This document shows, piece after piece, positions 48,429 to 58,346 of a stretch of 64,000 bases of DNA. Within the stretch, counting starts at the first letter, position 1. Each line of letters starts with the position of its first letter. The stretch lies in assembly GCA_022264855.1 (NCBI GenBank), contig JABYQU010000003.1, positions 620,001 to 684,000 on the forward strand, read 5' to 3'. This stretch comes from Lenzites betulinus. Lineage: Eukaryota; Basidiomycota; Agaricomycetes; Polyporales; Polyporaceae. The notes under the pieces are model-generated. The model saw only the letters and a list, made by a program, of their open reading frames with translations. It had not been told where the DNA came from and did not search any database. The position numbers and the translations under genes were made by a program.

Positions 48429-48465
48429 AGGACCCCCGACATTTCTGGCGTATGCCTGAGCCCTG

Positions 48466-48563
48466 ATCCGGACAAAATTTGGATTTCAGGAGGCCCTATG
48501 CCTGAGATAATCCGGACATTTGGGCCTCATTTGGCCCGGAGGCCACATGTGATCATCCGGACA
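48466..48563 (+). repeat. Left subterminal ATCCGGACA repeats
   Basis: ATCCGGACA occurs at 48466-48474, 48510-48518 and 48555-48563, spaced 44-45 bp apart. Such clusters in hAT elements are usually transposase-binding sites. Confidence 0.7.
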
Positions 48564-49006
48564 TTGTTCCCGCTCCCAGGTCGACGCCTCATACCAGGAT
48601 GTCCGGGCTCGGTCCAGGAAGACGCTGGTGAAAGCGCCCAGCAAGGAGGGGGACTGATGTCACCGCTGACTGTATCACTCTACTTACTATATTGTACCGA
48701 TGCTTTAGCTGAGTGATCAATCGATCAATTGCAGGCTAATGATGAGTTGTTAAAGCTGGTTTGTATGATTAGTGTTACAGGTCTCGAAGCGCCGACAGGC
48801 CAACCCTATCATAGGGTTGCACTTCATCTGGGTCTTCGCCGGAAGCCCGTGTCTCGAGGTTACTCGCGTGTAGTTTAAACAACGGTTTTATTACACACGT
48901 TGTGCTCTATGACATCCATGCATGGAGCAAAGTCGAATGCATTTTTTTTGAACGTTTTACTGAAGGAAAGTCAAAATTCGCACAATTTTAGAGGCCTGAT
49001 ACCCGA

Positions 49007-49095
49007 ATCCGGACAAAATTGGTCACCGAACATGCCTCAGGTGTAATCCGGACATGGCGCCGCGATTTGCGCCAATGCCTCATATAATCCGGACA
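49007..49095 (+). repeat. Right subterminal ATCCGGACA repeats
   Basis: ATCCGGACA occurs at 49007-49015, 49046-49054 and 49087-49095, spaced 39-41 bp apart. It has the same strand orientation as in the left end, so the cluster is direct rather than inverted. Confidence 0.7.
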
Positions 49096-49179
49096 AAAGT
49101 AGCCTTTTTGTATGCCTGACAGACATTGGCAAATTTCGGGACGGGGTATCAGGCATTTTAGGCGAATGTCGGGGGTCCT

Positions 49180-49187
49180 GTGTTCGT
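49180..49187. repeat. 8-bp target-site duplication, right copy
   Basis: GTGTTCGT is identical to 48421-48428. It directly follows the final T of the right inverted repeat. Confidence 0.8.
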
Positions 49188-50117
49188 ATGCAAGGTTGTA
49201 CAAGATCATGTACGCAGGCTTGTTGAACTGTGTGGTGCCTTCCTGGTAGCAAGACTGCTAAAGTGCCTGTTGAACGGTGTCATTAGCCGTCTTTGCAACA
49301 CAGGACCATGAGATATGTTACGTGGGCGTTTTGGGTGTCTAAGTGCATCAATGTGAGAGAAGTCGTGTTAGAGTCGATAGCTTCACGAATCACGACGACA
49401 CTGGTATACTGAGCAAGCTCTTCATGTGCCCATAAAGTTGCATAAGGCTCGGACCAGTGCAAGACTCCATCATATGAGCGAGATTCAAAGTATTTTCGCG
49501 AACTTGCTCATATTCGAAGCTCAGCCAGCATTAAATGATCGTTCACAACACTGTGAAGGGGCCCCTCGACCACAGAGAAGCATTACAGTCCCTAAAACCG
49601 TGGTCTCTTGTACTCTGAAAGCAGCCGGTGTACCCGAGGTGTGAGACGTACCAAGCCCATGTATGCATGCCTGATCATTGCAATTGCCTAGGCCTGCATG
49701 ATGAACCCAGTCTCGAGTGCACCCGGGGAGACCTCGTGAGCATCGCAGCGGGCGGCGGCTCGTGTGAATAGAAGGCAGAAGGGATGCAGGTGACTATAAA
49801 GCTGGCCTGCGCTGGCAGATCCCCCCAAAATGCCTCCATCATCTCGTTGCCGTTGCTGGGTTCGCCGTCGCCGACGCTGCAGGTGAGTGCGAGGAAGAAT
49901 ACGCTGTTCGTGGTGGTGGCATGAGATGAAACGCACTGGGCTCTGAGAACTTTGATGTCATGCATTACGCTCGATAACATTATGAGCGGCGGCCTAGAAA
50001 ACCGTTAACTGATTCCATCACCATTTTTGGATCGTCCTTCCCCCAAATTTGCTCAACAAACTCTTTGCCTTCTCTCCTTCAGGTCTCTGGACACTGCACC
50101 TCCCCTCTGCCTCGACT
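49188..50117. other. Gene-poor flank right of the transposon
   Basis: The first 75 bp contain a - strand frame (YQEGTTQFNKPAYMILYNLA) that looks coding and follows a possible acceptor (TTTAGCAG). The rest has no recognisable gene. The last 150 bp are the LCP5 leader and promoter, with an in-frame upstream ATG at 50049. Confidence 0.45.
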
Positions 50118-51424
50118 ATGTCGATTGAACCAGAGAACATGGCGCCTACCGCACTTCCCGCCGACGGAAGCATCAGCGATGAAAATATCCAAGCATTTTG
50201 CGAACTACTCAACCAGATGAAAGTGAGCATGGCTGCGACAAGAGACACCGTGAAGTCCTTGCGCGAAAAGTGCGTAAACCATCTAGTTCTTGCACACGGA
50301 TAGCACAGTAACCTGTGCTGCTCGTATAGGCACGCATCGACGTCCGAGCTCGACACGCGCGAAGGCATCTCCCTGCTTTCGCTCAAGCACCACCTGATGC
50401 TCTCCTACCTTCAATCCCTGAGTCTCATAACGGCCCGCCGTGCCATTGGACACTCTCTCGTCGACCGTTCCCCTCCCAATGCTCCTTTCAGCGCCAAGAA
50501 CCGTCCCGCGCGAGGGTCCAGCGCAGGTGACCGCGTCGACGCCACGATCGAGGCGCGAGTAGTGCTCGAGAAGGTGAAGGTACTGGAGGGCCGCATGAAG
50601 TACCAGATCGACAAGCTGGTCCGCATCGCGGCCGAGGGCGACTCCGCCGACAAAAACCTCACGAACGGTGAGCACACCCCACACCACACCCACCGCAGCG
50701 CGACAGCCTACTTACGCCCCCCACAGACCCCCTCGCGTTCCGCCCGAACCCGCAGGCCCTCATGGACCAGGGCTCCGGGTCCGAAGACGAGGACGGCGGA
50801 AGCACCCACGGGGGCGACCGCAGCGGCGTCTACCGCCCGCCCAAGCTCGCCCCCGTGCCCTACACCGAAACGCGCAAGGGCAAGGACAAGGCCGCGCGGC
50901 AGGGCCCCCTGCCGTCCGCGCTCGCGCACCTCGCGCACCTCGACCCGTCGAAGCCGTACGTGGAGTCGACGTCCGGGCTCGGCGGCGGGCCCGCGCTCGC
51001 GTCCGGCCGCGCGCGCGAGCTGCAGCGCATGACCGAGTTCGAGGAGGAGAACTTCACGCGGCTGATCATGAAGAAGAAGGATGCGAGGCGGCGCGCGCTC
51101 GACGAGGCGGACGTTGCGCTGGGCGGGTCGGGGATGGCGTCGGCCCAGCACAGGCGTGCGCCTGGGGGCGGGCTGGACGATGAGTTCGGCGACATTCTGA
51201 AGTCTGTTGGGCGGTCGCGGAGCGGGGCGGTTGGGGATGGGTACGAGGAGTTACGGCAGCGGGGCAAGAAGGAGGGTGTACTCGCGCGATCGAGAGCGCG
51301 GTCGAGGGATGATGGGCCTGAGGATGCCGGCGAGGACGGTCCTAGGCAGCGGAAGCGCAGTCGCTTCGACAAGGAGGTCAAGGCTGCGAAAACGAGGGCG
51401 TCCGCGAAAAGCAGGAGGAAGTAG
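50118..51424 (+). CDS. LCP5: U3 snoRNP/small-subunit processome factor Lcp5 (neuroguidin, Sas10/C1D family)
   Basis: Lcp5 is a nucleolar protein of the small-subunit processome needed for 18S rRNA maturation. The start MSIEPENMAPTALPADGSIS fits family length; an in-frame ATG 69 nt upstream (50049) is less likely. An early helix (NIQAFCELLNQMKVSMAATR) precedes an intron at about 50271-50330. Then comes the Sas10/Utp3 core: STSELDTREGISLLSLKHHL, MLSYLQSLSLI, RVVLEKVKVLEGRMKYQIDK and LVRIAAEGD. After a second intron the second half holds DPLAFRPNPQALMDQ, an acidic stretch, GVYRPPKLAPVPYTE (conserved 'Y.PPk..Pv.Y'), FEEENFTRLIMKKKDARRR and a basic C-terminus (RKRSRFDKEVKAAKTRA ... KSRRK) acting as nucleolar signal. 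The total of about 385-395 residues is usual. Confidence 0.88.
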
Positions 51425-51608
51425 TTTCCATCCCTGTACTATGTGCTGCGTGTTATAATGCACCACTATTCACTCTGCGCTGGAGTTCATGATCGTTCAA
51501 TCATATGAAGCCGGTTCGTGCGATCTATACAGGTTCTATCTGATACAAAAGCTATTGTTCGTACAACATGCCCGTACACGGTACCTCCTGTGCTGTCAGC
51601 CGCCTCGT

Positions 51609-54600
51609 CTATCTATGCCGCCAGTTCTGGTGCATGTAGCCATGTCGGTTCGGGTCCTGGATGGGGTAGAACGGCGGTGTGGCAACGGCGTTGACGGGAT
51701 ACTGTCCCCCACCGAACGCCTGCTGCAAGAAAGATCCACGGCCCATAGGAACTTGTCCCGGCATCGGGCTTGCGCCCTGCGAAGGGGGCACAGGCGGACT
51801 CGTCAGGGCGCCTGCTGGAGCAGGTGGTTTGAAGTTCTAAAGCCACCGCCGTCATCAGCTGTACTTTGAACTTCCGCGTCGGGGTATACTCACGTATTGA
51901 CGGCCCTCGCGGTAAAGCTCGTCGAGCTTCTTGTCGAATGTGCCCTCTGCCTCGAGCTGCAGGTGGACCTTGTAGAGCTTCAGAGCCGAGAGCGCGTCCT
52001 CGATCGAGTCGTGCATGTCCATCTGGATGTTCTCTTTCAACACGAACCACGTCAAGAACCGCAGCGAGAGCCTTCGCTGCCGGTTCTCGAGGTAGTATAG
52101 GTCGACTGTGTCGATAACTTGTTCGGGAGGTACGAAAATATCTGGTGGATGTGTTTTGCATTAGCATTTGTAGATTTACGAGTGATGATATACATACTGA
52201 TTATCCGGAAGTCCTTCGAGAGCCCGTGTCCGATAAAGATGCAGCCGCTGTCAACGAGCAAACGTAGCTTCTTGTACACAACCTTGAGTGGGGTCAGCGT
52301 GTGCCGCGACATATTCGGATTGAGGTCTCCCACTAGAACATCGAGGGTCAACATAGTGTTTGAAATTATACGTGACAATGTGGACGTACGCTTGATCCCG
52401 GAGTACTCGGTCAGGTAGTCAACGACGATTTCACTCGTGTGGATATGATCATCGATGAATGGAACGCCTTCCTTGGCCCCATCGCCTCTCAGGACAGAGA
52501 CGCGAGCCAAGGAGAGGCGCGCAGGTCGAATAACCTTCTTGGTGCCGTCCGAGCGGTACTCAGTCTCTTCCAGCTCCATCTTGACGAACTCCGCGTCGAT
52601 GGCGATGAGTGTGCCAGGTCTGGGAAGTTCCTCATATCTCAGAGGCTCGTGCTTGATGATACGTGGATCACGGTTGCTGCATGATACAGTTTCAGCATAC
52701 GTCCTCGGGCAGAGGAAGCAGATCCGCTTACATCGCGATGTTGGTGTCCCGACATAGAATTGTTGGATCCATCTTGTCTGGGAGCCTGCTGAAGTCTAGC
52801 CGTTGCCGGATATCGACACGCTCGAAGTACAAGACGGCAGGGACTTTCCAGGCGGACGGAATGCTCAGGACTTCGTCCTCCGTCATGTTCTGCACGAGGA
52901 AATCATTGAAGATGAACCACGGTTCCGGATCTTGCGCGCCTTCCGCCTCCGGGACTGCATTCGTCGTCAGCGGGACGACGGCGACAAAGCCTCGCATGCC
53001 TACCTTTGACGAGCGAGACAAGATGTGAGTTTGCATCCTTGGTCACCACTTGCACTACCATTGCCTGTGCGACCAATCAGCGGAGAATGCAAACAAGTAT
53101 AGTGTTACGCACCCTAAGCTCATAAACGACAGATTCCGGATCATCCATGCCATCTACCTGGCCACGAAGCTCCACAGTTGGCTTGAGGAACGTCTGCCGG
53201 CGTTGGTCGAGCCAGAACTTCTGAGTATCCTCGTTATGTACCGCAGCGTTCACTGCGAGAACTGGCGGAAGGTCCCGCGAGCGGATCGCGCGCCGTGATT
53301 CGAATGCCGCGAACAGTTTACACGACTGACATGTCGCTTTGTGCGTCGTGCGCCGTAAAAGAGAGTTGCGGAGGATCGATGCGAAGTCTGTCTCCTGTGC
53401 TGGGTCATTCGTGGGCTGCTGCACGGCGGGGCGTCAGTGCTATAAACATTCTGCCTATGATCAAAGCATGAAGCCGACAGACCTTCCGGACGGGGTAAAT
53501 AAGGTCGATGAGGTGCGTCATGTTCTCCTTCTCCCGAACAGCATGGCAGCTCGAGCATACGATGATGTTCTTCGCGTCGATCCCCATCAGTTGCGTGATC
53601 GGCGCGGGGGCAGGCGAGTGTGGGTCCGCCGGACCCGCGTCCGGAAGTAGCGTCGGGTTGTGTGGGAAGGAGTTACCCTCGGTGCTTAGACGATCGACGA
53701 GGAAACGATGGAACATCTGGATCATATGCGCGTACGTGAGATCTGCACTCTCCCGACCGTAGTCGATGAGTTCGATGGCGTTATGTACTGAACACCACGA
53801 TTAGACCGTGAGTAGCCGGTGATATATTGACACGTACTCTGTGCAAGGACGCCAACGGTCTTGCAGAAATTACTCGCTTGGCAGTTTGTCCCATGCGCGT
53901 CCTCAAGCATTCGTGCAACAAAGCCAAGCTCGCACAATAAGCAGTGCTCGTGTGGACAGTCCGTCGTGATATGAGACTTGGCCAATCGTCGTATCGGCAT
54001 TGTGTAGTGCATGACTTGAACGATGGGGTTGGTGTATGAGTTCAGGATGTGTGTCTCCAAGCCGCTAAATGCAGTCCTGTTATAGAACCTGCACTCAAAG
54101 TCAATCACGTATCACTGTTGGCTTGTACTAAATCACGTACCCGAAGTCGAAGTCTTCAACGCCGAATTTAGAGTATTCGATCTCCACTTTGCGGTAACAC
54201 TTTGGTATCGTGTCCGGAGAGTACTCGTATGTCGGCGTAACGGGCTCAGACTGTGCCGCGGTCATCAGCAACACAGATATCGCCGGAACGCCAATCGACC
54301 TACGTCCGCATGTCGGGCTTTGCCGCTCCTGAACCGTCCACTTGCTTTCTTTGGGGGAGGGGGACCACATTCCGTCGCCCCCGCAGTTCTTTGGGAAGCG
54401 TGGCATATGCAATTGAGTCGTTCACTTTGATCGAGTTCAGGATCTGTTGAGGGATCTTAGGCGGGGGAGGGAAGTGTAGAGTTGAGGGTATGAAGTCCCT
54501 CGTCCAGGACGACAAGAGCGTGGTATTATAATAGGGTAACCCGACCGAGCTCAGCGGCCTGTGGCGATGGTCAGAATAATGAAAGAGGCCGGGGCAGAGT

Positions 54601-55800
54601 CTCAGCTTACGTCGAGTCCGTCCATTCAATGTCGGGAAGTGGCTCAGCGGTGTCGGGCCAGTCTATCGGCTTCCCGTCAAAGCCGTTGAAAGGCACCATG
54701 GCGTCCTCGTCCGCTGCGGACAATAGATGGATAACACCGTCAGAATCTCCAAATGCCATGTAGCCAGCGGTAGGAGAGACTGCCACAGAGCTGATATAGG
54801 ACTGTGCATCTAGCTGTGAAATGGTGAATTCTTGTGCGCAAAGAGATAGGAGAAGAACTGCGAACCTGGCAGAACTCATTCGTTGAGGGGTTGGTGGTGT
54901 CCAAGATCTGTACCAGGCCTTGACCTGAAGTAACAGCGAGCGTCGTAGAACGGTTTGGGAACCTCGTGATGAACGCTGGGCCGGCTGCAAATGGAATGGG
55001 TGGGAGGGCTTTCAGTGTTCGTAGGTCGTATATCTTCACTAGGGGATCCGGGTACGGACGACCTTGCCTATCATTTCTTAGCTATGGTTCAGCAGCTGGG
55101 ACCAACAGTCCTACCTCATTCCAAGACCTATGGTATACAGTAGCGTTGAAGATGTCTCGATTCCTTGAATACCGCTAATATGGGCCTTCACAGAGCTGGA
55201 GCTGAACGACCTGCTGGTAAGGTCGCGCGGATCGTGCAGCCGTATCCAACCGTCCGCATCGCCGGAAACAAAGTATGAAACAGATGCGGTATAGTGCAAA
55301 TGCGTCAAGATTGACGGAGCTGGTGTTCGCCTGACGGCAGTACCAGTCTGCGTGTTGAGCAATATCAACTCCGGAGAAACGGTGGACACAGCGATGGCGG
55401 ACGAGTTTGGGGGCTTGTTAGAGAATGTTGTAATTTGAGTCCCAGGTCTACCATGCTAGCTAAAGCTTTACAGGTCGACACTGAAGTTGCGTTGGATGTC
55501 TTACTTGAAATACCAACTGTTCACGCCGCCTTTGCTCCAAGCTCCGATGCCTTCACTCGTAACGCCGCATGCCACCACATTTGTATCTGTTGCAACGATT
55601 TTCTTGACAGCGAATAGCCCTCCTACCGGATAGTGTACGCTGCGCAAGCCTTGAGGAGTGTTATTTGCGCAAACATGTCCAGAGTTTGTTCCCGACCAAA
55701 GTATGTCCGAGACTGGGTCGAAGGAAAGCGCAGTGATGGGTTGTGGCAGGACATCCCTCTGATACGTGAGCGAAGAGATTTGGCGATAAGTGGCGGACAT
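51609..55800 (-). CDS. PAN2: PAN2, catalytic subunit of the Pan2-Pan3 poly(A) nuclease
   Basis: Pan2 with Pan3 trims the poly(A) tail of mRNAs bound by Pab1, an early step of cytoplasmic mRNA decay. The start MSATYRQISSLTYQRDVLPQ leads into a WD40 domain (ALSFDPVSDILWSGTNSGHV, YFVSGDADGWIRLHDPRDL, VKIYDLRTLKALPPIPF). A Pan3-binding linker follows (WTRDFIPSTLHFPPPPKIPQ). The catalytically dead ubiquitin-hydrolase fold has FSGLETHILNSYTNPIVQVM, HEHCLLCELGFVARMLEDA and GIDAKNIIVCSSCHAVREKE. The DEDD exonuclease comes last: LIAIDAEFVKMELEE, VPFIDDHIH, SGCIFIGHGLSKDFRIISM, QVIDTVDLYYLENRQRRLSL and MHDSIEDALSALKLYK. The four acidic residues are therefore present. It ends in a Pro/Gln-rich tail (GYMHQNWRHR). 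Roughly 15 introns occur. The length of about 1,150 residues is usual. Confidence 0.95.
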
Positions 55801-56378
55801 TCAAGTCAATCGCATCAATCCAGCCTTCACAGCGTCGGACTGACTCCGTGGATGTAGACCAGAGAGTGGTAGAGAAGAACGATCATATACGGGCGCTAAC
55901 GAACAAAAGAGTATGTACAGCACTTGCCGGGGTCCTGAGCAAGCATAATCCTGCATAATCGCGTAATCATTAATGTTGTCCTCTTCCTCCTGCCATGATG
56001 CATTAATGGTCAGCCGCGTATGCACTCGTATACATTGATTGTTTGCAGCTTCTCGCCAAGAAACGAGCTGGGAATATCCTATACACGAACAAGTTGTGAG
56101 CGAATATCGAGTATGATCATTCTCGTATTTCGCTGCGAAGCTTCACTGCAGAATCCCTCCCAGTACTTGACGGGTATCGCGCGAGGGTGGAATCGCTCAC
56201 GAACATATGCATAAAATATAGCTATTCTTACAGCCACCGCGCCCACCTCGACAACGGACCCGACACACACGTACTCTCTTGATCACGCTAGGAATCAAGG
56301 CAGTAAACTGTGAGCTTGCGGCGACATTTACTCGTCATAAAACATACCATTCATTTCTTCCGATCGACCAGATGAAGA
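55801..56378. other. Intergenic, PAN2 promoter
   Basis: About 580 bp between the PAN2 start and the stop of the MYND gene, both leftward. It is AT-rich around 55940-56060. No gene or repeat is recognised. Confidence 0.5.
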
Positions 56379-57393
56379 TCACAGGTCGAAGTAGTGCACC
56401 CAAAACTGAACAGGGTGGAGGCCAGTCTTAGTCGTACCTGGACGTCCCATGCCAATCATATCCCAATCCCACTTGACCATCTTCTTCCACTCCCACTTCT
56501 TCTTGCGCAGCACGAGGGGTCCGATATCGGGGTCCAGCCTCCCGGGCTTCGAGGACACGCGCATCACGAGCCCGGCATCCACGGTCCTCATGCACGTTTC
56601 CCGGATGTCCTCCATGAGCGCGCGTTCTTGCGGTTTGATGGGCTTGCTATCGTCTTTCCGTCTCCGGTAGACGGCCAGGCCACGGAAGGCCGCGAATCCT
56701 GCCTCCGGCGCGATGAATGCCGCGGGGAGCACGCCCGCGTACGTACGATCTGGGACGTCCCTGTGGATGTTCTCCATGACGCGCTCACAGTCCTTGCGCA
56801 TCTCGCCCCAGCCTTGGACGTAATTTCCAAAGCTCGCCATCGGCTCTATGGAGACGTCTATGAACGAGAACGCGTTCGCGGGGGTTCTCTCTCCAGGGGC
56901 GTTCAAAGGGCGCAGTCGGATGCGGATGACGATTGCTTTCGACGTCCTGAGGTTGTAGTCGACGCCACCGTGTATATGGGCAGTCGTGCTCGCGATATTG
57001 GTGAACGCGAGCGCATGCGCCTCGCACCAGTCCAGGACGGCATTCTCGAGAGAGGCCAACGCCGGGTAACCCCCCAGCTGCTCCGGACCGATCTCGACGC
57101 CAGTTGTCTCTTTGTGGGAGTTGGCGCATAGGATTCTGTCAAAGATGATATCTGCTGTAGCTCTAACCCGGTACGAGTGAGACCACTTACTTGTGCCTAG
57201 GCCACGAAGCCTTTTGACATTCCTTACTGCAGTAATATGTCACGGCGCATCCAGTACAGCGTTTCAGCTTTGCCTCTGGCAGCTCGGATTGAGATTTCTC
57301 GCAGTAGCCACATCGAGAGAGCTCCTGGAAGCTTAGTTTCGGAATGTGAGGGACAACGGAGGGTTTAGTGGTAGAGGAGCTGTCTACTGGCAT
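56379..57393 (-). CDS. MYND zinc-finger protein
   Basis: MYND fingers bind zinc through seven Cys and one His and mediate protein-protein contacts with Pro-rich partners. The start MPVDSSSTTKPSVVPHIPKL is followed by the finger CGYCEKSQSELPEAKLKRC and TGCAVTYYCSKECQKASWPR (C-x2-C, C-x2-C, C-x3-C, H) near residues 28-66. An intron of about 60 nt (57128-57188) joins RHK to ILCANSHKET. The remaining 220 residues are a fungus-type domain with LENAVLDWCEAHALAFTNIA, RLRPLNAPGERTPANAFSFI, PDRTYAGVLPAAFIAPEAGF and KKWEWKKMVKWDWDMIG, ending WVHYFDL. This layout (N-terminal MYND plus a body of unknown function) is very common in mushrooms. No SET domain is present, so it is not an SMYD methyltransferase. 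Partner and role are unknown. Confidence 0.8.
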
Positions 57394-58346
57394 GATGGAG
57401 ATGAGGTGCGAGATATGCCTGTTCGTGCTCGTCTACGCTGACTCCTATATACAATCAGAGAGCGCCACAAGAAGCGCATCCTTCGAAGAAGAACCACGTA
57501 CGTATAAGAACACCGGTCGGATAACAACCAGGAAGCGTGTGAAGGGCGTATAAAACAATTACTTCGTAAGCGTCCACACTGGCGATTCCCAGACACCAGT
57601 TCAAACGTTCATTGTTCCCCAAATATGGCAACAGTAAGTAGTCGTGGAATCCCCCGCCCATGTATAGGAACTGGTATCGGCCGCGCGTCGCATTGAATAT
57701 GTCTTGTTACGCCGACAAACTTGGCAAGATAGATCGGATTCGCGTCGATTAGTCTCAAGGGCGATGGAAGGACAAGGTGGTGTCGGGCCGGAGGCCTTTG
57801 GTATGCTCATGTCCAACGCGAGGGGCGCAGTAACGAGGACGTGCAAACCTATGGATAGGCTGGAGTTGGTTGTGGGCCCTCACCTCTCAGGCTCTCAGGC
57901 CACACTGAGCTGTCAGGCGGTAGGACTCCTCTGTATCCGTTGTATACTATGTGGGAGCTCAGTGGGAGAGTTTACTAGGAGCTAATTGTTCTCGAACCTC
58001 GTAGTTGATGCATCTGATGAGTGATACTACTATAGCGCTACGATATCACTTATTAGCTCCCTAAACTAGTACCATGCCTCACCATGCCTCTTCATGTATG
58101 AACACAAACTTAATGTATCGCCGTTGCGCCCATAATATTGTGCAACTTCATATTACTAGCAGTGAGTTGCGGAAGACAGACTGGCACGCGTGCCATGAAC
58201 GCCGGCTCTGCTGATAGCCTCATGCACATCGTTCACCGAGCTTCCCATCCAAGCAACGAGTGCCGCGCTCTACGCAATTATACGCTTCCCTGTCTTTTGT
58301 GTCCTCACGAGTCCATACTACACACCGTACGCGTAAGTACGCAGCC
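57394..58346. other. 950-bp gap, MYND promoter and NOT4 3' flank
   Basis: The part next to the MYND gene contains its TATA box. The region at 57600-57900 has open frames without motifs. A short imperfect repeat (CTCTCAGG) occurs at 57892-57904 and CCATGCCTC is doubled at 58071-58089. No gene is recognised. Confidence 0.5.
57446..57451 (-). promoter_or_regulatory. TATA box of the MYND-finger gene
   Basis: On the - strand GTATATAGGAG lies 53-58 bp upstream of the MYND ATG at 57393, a good position for a core promoter with a short leader. Confidence 0.5.

Larger units (their letters stand above)
48429..49179. mobile_element. Non-autonomous hAT-like DNA transposon (MITE-like), 751 bp
   Basis: The left end reads AGGACCCCCGACATT, and the right end is its exact inverse complement (AATGTCGGGGGTCCT ending at 49179). 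Beyond these 15 bp, ATGCCTGA recurs 23 bp inside both ends, giving imperfect terminal inverted repeats of about 31 bp. An 8-bp duplication GTGTTCGT flanks the element exactly. Eight-bp duplications and short inverted ends are typical of hAT elements, though P-type elements also make 8-bp sites. No open frame encodes a transposase, so it must be moved in trans. The ends are filled with repeats of ATCCGGACA. The interior (48640-48990) is AT-richer and structureless. Perfect target duplications suggest a fairly recent insertion. Confidence 0.8.
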
